Assembly: GCA_021848555.1 (NCBI GenBank)
Contig: JAJZUN010000220.1
Coordinates: 1-5,588, forward strand
DNA: 5,588 nt
Reading direction: 5' to 3'
DNA from: Pseudomonadota bacterium
Lineage (GTDB): Bacteria > Pseudomonadota > Gammaproteobacteria > Burkholderiales > SG8-39
The notes beneath the pieces were generated by a model that did no database searches, was not told the DNA's origin, and saw only the letters and a list, made by a program, of their open reading frames with translations. Of the stretch, positions 1 to 5,588 are shown one piece after another. The translations under genes and the position numbers were made by a program. Position 1 is the stretch's first letter. Every line of letters starts with the position of its first letter.

Positions 1-798
1 TCCGTCCAGCATCTGCACGCCGCCACTCTTGCTGCAATAAAGAAGCGTTGGCGTCCCGTCGCCGCCAGCCTTGGCCATCAGCGCGCTGTTGGCGTTGATG
101 CGAGCGACGAGCGCCTTGGAAGGCGCGGTGTCGGCCTTCACGCCGCCTTCTTCCGTCTTGGCGTCGAATTTCTCCTGGTCCAGCGCCAGCGCGGCTGCGG
201 GATCGCGCGCGCCAAGAATTGCGGCTGCCTTCTGCAGGCTGGACTGCTTGACCACCGCCACCACGACGTAGCGTACGCGGAGCTTGCCTTGCGCAAGCGG
301 CTCTTGCAGCTTTTCGTACAGCAGGTGGCAATAAATGCAGTTGGGATCCAGGAACACGGTGAGCACCGGCCCCTTGCGCCCCATGCGAATGACGCCACGC
401 GCCGGGTCGGCCGCTTCGACGATGGCCTTTTCGGGCGAGAGCAGCAATCCCACGCGCTGCTCGGCCTCCTTGTCCAGGTCCTCGCCCTTGGGGCCGACCA
501 GCTTGCCCACGAGAAGCGCGCTCGCGTCGCCATTGATCCAGATGATGCTGGGCGGCGCGCCGGGAGCGTCCTTGTAGGACACCACCGCACCCGTCAAGCC
601 GCCGGGGCCCGCGAAGACCGACTGCGCCTGGGCGCGCCCCTTGCTGGCGCCCGCGATCAATGCCTGCACCTTGGCCAGCGGCAGGGGGGCGGCCGACGCC
701 GCGGGGGCGGCACACGCACCGCCGGCAAGCCCTGCTCCCGCGCCGACAAGCAGGAGCGCAAGCACGAGACGGAAGCCACGCGAAATCTGGATGGTCAT
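1..798 (-). CDS. dsbG: Thiol:disulfide interchange protein DsbG-like (3' end missing)
   Basis: Partial gene: 266 codons are read from the ATG at 798 to the window edge, with no stop. Residues 1-30 look like a Sec signal peptide: basic start, Leu/Val/Ala-rich core, likely cut after Ala-Cys-Ala at 28-30. Cys29 gives only a poor lipobox, so a periplasmic soluble protein is favoured. Residues about 35-110 match the DsbC/DsbG dimerisation domain, with a PGGLTG segment near 63-68 that resembles DsbG's PGGMKG. A linker follows, then a thioredoxin fold from about 140. The active site is Cys154-Ile-Tyr-Cys157 in the context FLDPNCIYCH; E. coli DsbG has CPYC. The cis-proline loop is Gly-Thr249-Pro250. 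A further cysteine, Cys255, lies just after it. The family acts as a periplasmic disulfide isomerase or sulfenic-acid reductase, recycled by DsbD. Probably only 15-20 residues are missing. The Shine-Dalgarno is weak (GGA, 6 bases before ATG). DsbC is the alternative name, less likely from the TP loop and linker. Confidence 0.88.
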   Translation of the reverse strand, partial: MTIQISRGFRLVLALLLVGAGAGLAGGACAAPAASAAPLPLAKVQALIAGASKGRAQAQSVFAGPGGLTGAVVSYKDAPGAPPSIIWINGDASALLVGKLVGPKGEDLDKEAEQRVGLLLSPEKAIVEAADPARGVIRMGRKGPVLTVFLDPNCIYCHLLYEKLQEPLAQGKLRVRYVVVAVVKQSSLQKAAAILGARDPAAALALDQEKFDAKTEEGGVKADTAPSKALVARINANSALMAKAGGDGTPTLLYCSKSGGVQMLDG

Positions 799-937
799 GT
801 TGGATCCAATGGAAAGCCGGAGAGGACCCGCAGCGTCTGGCGCCGCAGGCCCTCATCCAGTGTAAGCGAAGCCCGACTCCAATAGGCGCGCCGAGTAGGG
901 TTGGCGGCGCCCCGGATCCAGGCTCATCGACCGGCAG

Positions 938-971
938 CGCCGCGGCGGGCCCCTTGCGGCCCGCCGCGGCG
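938..971 (-). terminator. Perfect 14 bp GC-rich hairpin after the protease gene
   Basis: Positions 938-951 are the exact reverse complement of 958-971, leaving a 6-base loop (952-957). The stem is entirely G and C. Read on the minus strand it starts 5 bases after the protease stop codon (977-979), the usual place for a transcription terminator. There is no T-run on its downstream side, so it is not a textbook intrinsic terminator. It could instead terminate inefficiently, or protect the 3' end of the mRNA from exonucleases. The pairing is seen directly; the function is inferred. Confidence 0.55.
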
Positions 972-976
972 ACGAG

Positions 977-3900
977 TCACTGGCAGGTGCCGGTACCCGT
1001 CATCGGACACGGCGGGTACGCGGGCTGCTGCGGGAACGCAGGCATCCACGGCGGCGGCGGCGGCACCTGCACCGGCTTGCGCGCGATTTCCCCGAGGAGG
1101 ACATGCACGGCCTTCTCGATCTGCGTATCGCGGTTCTCGCGGGCCAGCATGCCGGGATCGACATGGACCGGGATCGAAGGCACGACGCCGATGTTCTCGA
1201 CCACCCACTTCGAGTCCTTGCCATACATGGCGATTTCGGAAACGACCTGCGCGCCGCCGTCAAGCAACGAGAACGTGTTGTCGTAACCGCGGACGCCGCC
1301 CCATGTGCGCGAACCGATCGTCGGCCCGAGGTGCAACTGCTGGAACCGGTAGGCAAAGATGTCGCCATCGGACGCCGAGCCATGGTTGATCAGCGCGGCC
1401 ATATGTCCGATGTAGGCATCCTCGGGGCTGGGGTAATGGGCGCCGTGGCGGTTGGTCCACGCGCCCACCATCTTCTGGTCCAACTGGTTGAACAGGATCG
1501 TGTCGATGAAGCCGCCGAGGTTCCAGCGGTCGTCGATGATCAAGCCGGGCTTGTCGATCTGGCTGTAGTACTGGCGGACGAATTCGTGCAACCCCGTCGC
1601 CTCCATGTCATCGAGGTAGACATAGCCGACCTTGCCACCCGAAAGCTTCGCGACTTCCCTGCGATTGTTGTTGATCCAGTGGAGGAGGTGAAGCTTGCCG
1701 CTGTTGACCACCGGCCGAACCAGGATCGTCCACGGCTTGCCCGTCGGCGTGCTCGCGATGCGCAGCGTGATCGTCTGGCCGAGCGTGCCCTGGAGCAGCG
1801 CGTACGGGTTGGTCGGCGCCGCCAGTGGCCTGCCGTCGATGGCCAGCACGTAGTCGCCTTCCGCCACCTTCAGGCCTGGCTGAGCGAGCGGCGCGTAGTA
1901 GCCGGGAACGGTGTTGTCACCATGGAAGATTCGCTTCAGGTAATAGCGACCCGCGGCTGCATTGAGTGCGAATTCGGCACCCAGTCCAGCCGTCGGCTGG
2001 GGCGGCGACTTCCAGCCCATGTCGCCACCGAAGATGTACATGTGGCTCTCGCCCAGCGAGCCGATCATGTTCGCCATCACGTAGTTGAGATCTTCGCGGT
2101 CCTGGACGAGGGGAAGGAGCGCCCTGTAGTCGTTGCCGATCGCAGTCCACTTGGCCTTGATCAACTCCGGATTGACGAAGTAGTCACGGACGTTGCGCCA
2201 GGCCTGACCGAAGATCTCGGCCCATTCGGCGCGCGGCACGACCCGCATCTGCATGTGCGAGGTGTTCAGGGGCTTCGCCTTCGCCGCCGGGGAGAACGCC
2301 GCCGGACGCAGCACCCACTTGCCGTGCAGGTTGTACAGCAACGTCGAGCCATCCGCCGAGAGCGCGAACCCTTGGCCAATCCCCTGCGCGAGGGTCAGCG
2401 ACTTGCGCTTGGCCAGGTTGTAAGCCCGCAGCTCGGGGACCATGCCGGGGATGGCACCTCCCAGCACCGGCACCGGCACGGTCAGGTAGTAGACGGTGCC
2501 CTTGGCCTCCGCCACTTGCGCGATGTTCGCCGCCGGCACGGGGACCTGCACCGCGCGATCGACAAGCCCGTTGAAGTCGATCACGACATCCGGGTGCCCG
2601 GACTTGGCCTTGCCGTGCGGCGACGCCTTGCCCTTGCCCTTCGCGGCCACGGGCAACTGGGTACGGGGCGCGAACGGGGAAGGCGTGTCGGCACGCAGCG
2701 TGGTGACATAGAGGCCGTCCGGCACCACGCCGGAAGCACCGAAGTTGTACGCGGAAAGCACAGGGTTCACGAGCCTCGCCGACACGAAGTACAAGTACTT
2801 GCCGTCGCTGGAGAAAACCGGGTTGCTGTCGTTGAAATCGCCGCGGCTCACCTGGTGCAGCTGACCATCGCCGACGCCATAGATGAACAAGGCGTGCACG
2901 TGGTTGGGCAGGTGCTTGGAAAAAGCCAGCCAGCGGCTGTCCGGCGAGAACGCGACATCCTGGAACGCGCCGATGATCTTCTGACGATCGGTCGCCACCT
3001 CCTTGCGCGCACCGGTTCCGACATTGACCAACCACAGGCGCTGGCGCGAGTCGGTGTAGGTCAGCCAGTGCCCGTCCGGACTCCATTGCAGCGGACCGGC
3101 GTAGGTCAGGTTGCCCTCGCTCGCCAGCGCCCTTGGCGCGCCCGCGCCGTCGGCGCGACGCACCATCACCTGGCTGTCGATGCCATCGTCGCGGACGTAG
3201 GCTATCCACTGGCCGTTGGGCGACCACGAGGGATCGACGTCGTTGCTGGCCACGCGCCGGCTGATCATCGTGGTGTGGCCAAACTTGGCAGGCACCGTGA
3301 ACAGGGCGCCACGCGCGCTGAAGACCGCGAGCTTGCCATCCGGCGCCACGTCGGCGCCATGGATCATCCGTGCCGCGTCATATTCATAAGGCAGGGTGCG
3401 CGAACCACCCAGCGGAACGGTCACCGGCACCTGCAGCAGCTTGCCCGTGGCGAAGCTGTAGACGTAGAGCCGGCCGCCATCCGTCAGGGCAATGCCGGTG
3501 TTGCCGAGGCTCGGCCAGTCGATGTCGTAGGCGGGGAAGTCGCTGACCTGCTGCACGGCGCCGGTCTGGATGTTCTTTTCCCAGAGGTTGAGCACGCCGT
3601 TGGCGCCACGGTCGGACGCGAAGTACAGCGTGTCGCCAAGCCACATCGGCCACGTGTCCTCGCCCTTCCAGTGCGTCAACTGGCTGCTCGCGCCGGTTGC
3701 AAGGTCATAGGTGTAGATGTTGTCGGCCTGGCCACCGAAATAATGCTTGCGATGGAAGGGTCGCAACGTGCGCGAGAGCTCGTTGTACGCGACGGCCGTG
3801 CCGGTGGCGTTGAACGAGAGCGGCCCGGTCCACGGCATCGGCAGCGCGGTGGGCAAGCCGCCCGCGACCGGCACCTCGAAGGCGCGCTCGATCTGCGGAT

Positions 3901-4354
3901 TGAAACTGTCGCGGCGGGAGAGGAACACCACGTCACGGCTATCCGGCGTCCAGCCAATGACGACATTGTCGGGCGCCGTCATGATCTTGCCATTGAACGG
4001 TGCGTTCACCGAACGCCAGGTCAGTTGCCTGACGGGGCCACCATCGATGGAGACGACGTACACGTCGGTGTTGCCGCGATACCAGCCGGTGAAAGCCACC
4101 CAGCGGCCATCAGGCGAAATCAGGGGATGCGAGTCGTAGCCCGAATCCGACGTCAGCCGCGTGGCTTCGCCGCCCTGCTCCGGCACTTTCCAGACCGAGC
4201 CACCGGCCTCGAAGACCACGGTGTTGCCGTGGATGCTGGGATAGCGGATCAGGGCTTGCACCGGCCCCGGCGCAGCTTGGGCGCTAGCTGGAGGGGACAC
4301 GAGGGGCATGGCCAGCGCCGCCAGCAGCGCGCCGGTGAACAATATCGGCTTCAT
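977..4354 (-). CDS. Secreted tricorn-type S41 peptidase with beta-propeller and PDZ domains
   Basis: Complete 1125-residue serine protease of the tricorn family (S41), close to the usual length. Residues 1-25 form a Sec signal peptide (cut after Ala-Ser-Ala, 23-25), so it should act in the periplasm or outside, unlike the cytosolic archaeal tricorn. About 35-690 is a beta-propeller region with PD40-type repeats, for example SPDGRWVAF at 80-88 and similar motifs near 135, 378, 423, 469 and 514. A Lys/Gly-rich insert occupies 570-588. The C1 domain (about 700-787) carries Ser770-His771. A PDZ domain spans about 788-882. The C2 domain (about 905-1085) carries DDRWNLGG at 941-948, the nucleophile motif Ser995-Asp996-Gly-Asp and Glu1053. 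These align with tricorn's Ser/His/Ser/Glu catalytic set, so activity is expected. The family cleaves peptides; the substrate here is unknown. The C-terminal tail is proline-rich and holds the protein's only cysteines, Cys1116 and Cys1124. The start is supported by a good ribosome binding site and the signal peptide. Confidence 0.93.
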   Translation of the reverse strand: MKPILFTGALLAALAMPLVSPPASAQAAPGPVQALIRYPSIHGNTVVFEAGGSVWKVPEQGGEATRLTSDSGYDSHPLISPDGRWVAFTGWYRGNTDVYVVSIDGGPVRQLTWRSVNAPFNGKIMTAPDNVVIGWTPDSRDVVFLSRRDSFNPQIERAFEVPVAGGLPTALPMPWTGPLSFNATGTAVAYNELSRTLRPFHRKHYFGGQADNIYTYDLATGASSQLTHWKGEDTWPMWLGDTLYFASDRGANGVLNLWEKNIQTGAVQQVSDFPAYDIDWPSLGNTGIALTDGGRLYVYSFATGKLLQVPVTVPLGGSRTLPYEYDAARMIHGADVAPDGKLAVFSARGALFTVPAKFGHTTMISRRVASNDVDPSWSPNGQWIAYVRDDGIDSQVMVRRADGAGAPRALASEGNLTYAGPLQWSPDGHWLTYTDSRQRLWLVNVGTGARKEVATDRQKIIGAFQDVAFSPDSRWLAFSKHLPNHVHALFIYGVGDGQLHQVSRGDFNDSNPVFSSDGKYLYFVSARLVNPVLSAYNFGASGVVPDGLYVTTLRADTPSPFAPRTQLPVAAKGKGKASPHGKAKSGHPDVVIDFNGLVDRAVQVPVPAANIAQVAEAKGTVYYLTVPVPVLGGAIPGMVPELRAYNLAKRKSLTLAQGIGQGFALSADGSTLLYNLHGKWVLRPAAFSPAAKAKPLNTSHMQMRVVPRAEWAEIFGQAWRNVRDYFVNPELIKAKWTAIGNDYRALLPLVQDREDLNYVMANMIGSLGESHMYIFGGDMGWKSPPQPTAGLGAEFALNAAAGRYYLKRIFHGDNTVPGYYAPLAQPGLKVAEGDYVLAIDGRPLAAPTNPYALLQGTLGQTITLRIASTPTGKPWTILVRPVVNSGKLHLLHWINNNRREVAKLSGGKVGYVYLDDMEATGLHEFVRQYYSQIDKPGLIIDDRWNLGGFIDTILFNQLDQKMVGAWTNRHGAHYPSPEDAYIGHMAALINHGSASDGDIFAYRFQQLHLGPTIGSRTWGGVRGYDNTFSLLDGGAQVVSEIAMYGKDSKWVVENIGVVPSIPVHVDPGMLARENRDTQIEKAVHVLLGEIARKPVQVPPPPPWMPAFPQQPAYPPCPMTGTGTCQ

Positions 4355-4361
4355 CAGTCAA

Positions 4362-4366
4362 TCCTT
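4362..4366 (-). promoter_or_regulatory. Ribosome binding site of the S41 peptidase
   Basis: The minus strand reads AAGGA, followed by 7 bases and then the ATG at 4354. This is a good Shine-Dalgarno match at normal spacing. Together with the signal peptide that begins at this ATG, it fixes the start codon. Confidence 0.75.
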
Positions 4367-4437
4367 GGGCTGGAAACGGAGCAAGGGCCGCCGCGCCATT
4401 GCCGCGCCACGACCGCCCCATACTGACTGACGCGCAG

Positions 4438-4466
4438 ATGAATCGGTTCCTGCACATGGATGCCAA
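4438..4466 (-). promoter_or_regulatory. Weak sigma-70-like promoter candidate for the S41 peptidase
   Basis: On the minus strand TTGGCA (4461-4466, five of six matches to TTGACA) is followed after 17 bases by ATTCAT (4438-4443, three of six matches to TATAAT). It lies about 85 bases before the protease start, inside the gap after tldD. The -10 element is poor, and a 140-base stretch offers chance matches, so this is only a candidate. It would make the protease independent of tldD transcription. Confidence 0.2.
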
Positions 4467-4477
4467 TCGCCATGCGC
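4452..4477 (-). terminator. Small hairpin downstream of tldD, possible terminator
   Basis: Positions 4452-4459 pair with 4470-4477 as an 8 bp stem (seven Watson-Crick pairs and one G-U in the minus-strand RNA) around a 10-base loop. It begins about 47 bases after the tldD stop. No T-run follows and it overlaps the -35 of the promoter candidate, so a terminator role is uncertain; it may be a chance pairing. Confidence 0.2.
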
Positions 4478-4524
4478 GTTCATTACGAAACCGCAAGGCC
4501 ATCCACGGGCATCGGTGGCATCGA

Positions 4525-5588
4525 TCAGACGGCCGTGCCACCCACCGTCATCGCATCGATCCGCAACGTGGGCTGGCCGACGCCCACCGGCACGCTCTGG
4601 CCGTCCTTGCCGCACACGCCGACGCCTTCGTCCAGGGCTAGATCGTTGCCGATCATGCTGATGCGCGTCATGGCCTCCGGACCGCTGCCGATCAGCGTGG
4701 CGCCCTTGACGGGGCGCGTGATGCGCCCGTCCTCGATGAGATAGGCCTCGCTGGCCGAGAAAACGAATTTGCCGCTGGTGATGTCGACCTGACCACCGCC
4801 AAGATTGGCGGCGTACAACCCCTTCTTCACCGACTGGATGATCTCGGCATGGCTGTGCGTGCCGGCTCGCATGTACGTATTGGTCATGCGCGGCATCGGC
4901 AGGTGTGCGAAGGATTCGCGCCGGCCATTGCCCGTCGGCGCCATCCCCATCAGGCGCGCATTGAGCTTGTCCTGCATGTAGCCGACCAGGATCCCGTCCT
5001 CGATCAGCGTCGTGCAGTGCGTCGGCGTGCCCTCGTCGTCCACGCTGAGCGAGCCGCGCCGACCGGGCAGCGTGCCGTCATCGACCACGGTCACGCCCGG
5101 CGCCGCCACGCGATCACCGATGCGTCCACTGAAGGCCGACGTTTCCTTGCGATTGAAATCACCCTCCAGCCCATGCCCCACGGCTTCGTGCAACATGACG
5201 CCCGGCCAGCCGGGACCCAGCACGACCGGCATGCTTCCGGCCGGCGCCGGCACCGCCTCGAGGTTGACCAGCGCCGCACGGACCGCCTCGTCCGCCAGAT
5301 GCTGCGGGCGGCCGCCGGCCAGCAGTTCGCCCAGTGAATAGCGCCCGCCGCCGCCGGCGTAACCCTGCTCGCGCCGACCGTCGGCTTCGACGATCACCTG
5401 CACATTCAGCCGCACCAGCGGTCGCACGTCGGCGGCCAGCGATCCGTCGCTCGCGGCCACCAGGATCGTGTCGATCCCCGCGGCGAGGCTGACGATGACC
5501 TGCCGCACGCGCGGATCGCGGCTGCGGCAGTACGCATCCAGCTCGCGAAGCACTTCGAGCTTGCGCTCGGTTTCGATGCTTTCGATCG
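4525..5588 (-). CDS. tldD: Metalloprotease TldD (5' end missing)
   Basis: Partial gene: 353 codons and a TGA stop (4525-4527) are visible. The frame stays open to the window edge, so the GTG at 5553 is an internal valine codon and not the start. The product is the TldD subunit of the TldD/TldE (PmbA) zinc metalloprotease. It degrades unfolded peptides in the cytoplasm and, in some bacteria, matures the leader peptides of modified peptide antibiotics such as microcin B17. The zinc motif HEAVGH lies at visible residues 133-138 (codons 5190 down to 5173), followed by GLEGD. The third metal ligand is expected to be the cysteine in GVCGKDGQ at visible residue 325 (codon 4612-4614). The family's closing motif GQPTLRID...VGGT is intact. 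The spacing of the two histidines and the cysteine matches E. coli TldD (His262, His266, Cys454, from memory), which puts about 129 residues outside the window and a full length near 482. All key residues are present, unlike PmbA/TldE, which lacks the HExxxH motif. No peptide-antibiotic genes are nearby, so a housekeeping role is favoured. Confidence 0.95.
   Translation of the reverse strand, partial: IESIETERKLEVLRELDAYCRSRDPRVRQVIVSLAAGIDTILVAASDGSLAADVRPLVRLNVQVIVEADGRREQGYAGGGGRYSLGELLAGGRPQHLADEAVRAALVNLEAVPAPAGSMPVVLGPGWPGVMLHEAVGHGLEGDFNRKETSAFSGRIGDRVAAPGVTVVDDGTLPGRRGSLSVDDEGTPTHCTTLIEDGILVGYMQDKLNARLMGMAPTGNGRRESFAHLPMPRMTNTYMRAGTHSHAEIIQSVKKGLYAANLGGGQVDITSGKFVFSASEAYLIEDGRITRPVKGATLIGSGPEAMTRISMIGNDLALDEGVGVCGKDGQSVPVGVGQPTLRIDAMTVGGTAV

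Noticed and set aside
799..937. A promoter for dsbG on the minus strand, with TACACT as a possible -10.
   Set aside because: No acceptable -35 lies at 16-18 bases from it; the nearest TTGGAG is only 12 bases away. A promoter is likely somewhere in this gap but I cannot place it.
660..1389. Plus-strand open frames across the dsbG start and the gap before the protease (660-1286 and 901-1389).
   Set aside because: They read low-complexity Arg/Ala/Gly/Pro-rich sequence, overlap two well-supported minus-strand genes and show no convincing protein features.
2184..3227. A 347-codon minus-strand open frame inside the protease gene in another frame.
   Set aside because: It is a shadow of the protease frame, Arg/Gly/Ala-rich with no domain, while the overlapping protease frame shows clear PD40 motifs throughout.
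1103..4426. A plus-strand open frame of 1107 codons running antisense to nearly the whole protease gene.
   Set aside because: It is in exact codon register with the protease, so each of its stops would need a TTA, CTA or TCA codon in the sense gene. GC-rich genomes hardly use these. The translation is rich in Arg, His, Val and Asp with no recognisable domain. The same register explains the plus-strand open frames at 289-885 and 4849-5337 opposite dsbG and tldD.
4525..5553. tldD starting at the GTG at 5553.
   Set aside because: The frame stays open upstream to the window edge with family-like sequence, and about 129 N-terminal residues of TldD would be missing, so the true start lies outside the window.
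1..5588. A peptide-antibiotic or other novel multi-gene system around tldD.
   Set aside because: No precursor peptide, modification enzyme or exporter gene is visible. The neighbours are a tricorn-type protease and DsbG, both known families, and nothing points to transfer or a mobile element.

Overview
The window is high-GC, conventional bacterial chromosome with three consecutive genes, all on the minus strand. Two of them run off the window edges. In transcription order they are tldD (its end only, 5588 down to 4525), a secreted tricorn-type S41 protease (complete, 4354 down to 977) and dsbG (its beginning only, 798 down to 1). The gene set, GC-rich codon usage and protein style suggest a gammaproteobacterium, most likely of the Xanthomonadales (Rhodanobacteraceae or Xanthomonadaceae). 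That placement is inferred from general resemblance, not from a marker gene.

Region by region: 4525-5588 encodes the C-terminal three quarters of TldD, including the HEAVGH zinc site and the C-terminal cysteine. The 170 bp gap at 4355-4524 holds a clear ribosome binding site for the protease, one weak promoter candidate and a small hairpin. Positions 977-4354 encode an 1125-residue exported protease with a beta-propeller, C1, PDZ and C2 domain order and an apparently intact Ser/His/Ser/Glu catalytic set. The gap at 799-976 opens with a perfect 14 bp GC-rich hairpin right after the protease stop, probably its terminator. Positions 1-798 encode the signal peptide, dimerisation domain and most of the thioredoxin domain of a DsbG-like protein with a CIYC active site.

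The gaps of 170 and 178 bp suggest separate transcription units rather than a tight operon. The protease and DsbG are both predicted to act outside the cytoplasm, so a loose link through envelope protein maintenance is possible but unproven. TldD works in the cytoplasm with its partner TldE/PmbA, which is not in this window.

I see no mobile element, CRISPR array, RNA gene or unknown system here. The most specific oddity is that the only two cysteines of the 1125-residue protease lie in its last ten residues, at the end of a proline-rich tail, with a disulfide isomerase gene immediately downstream.
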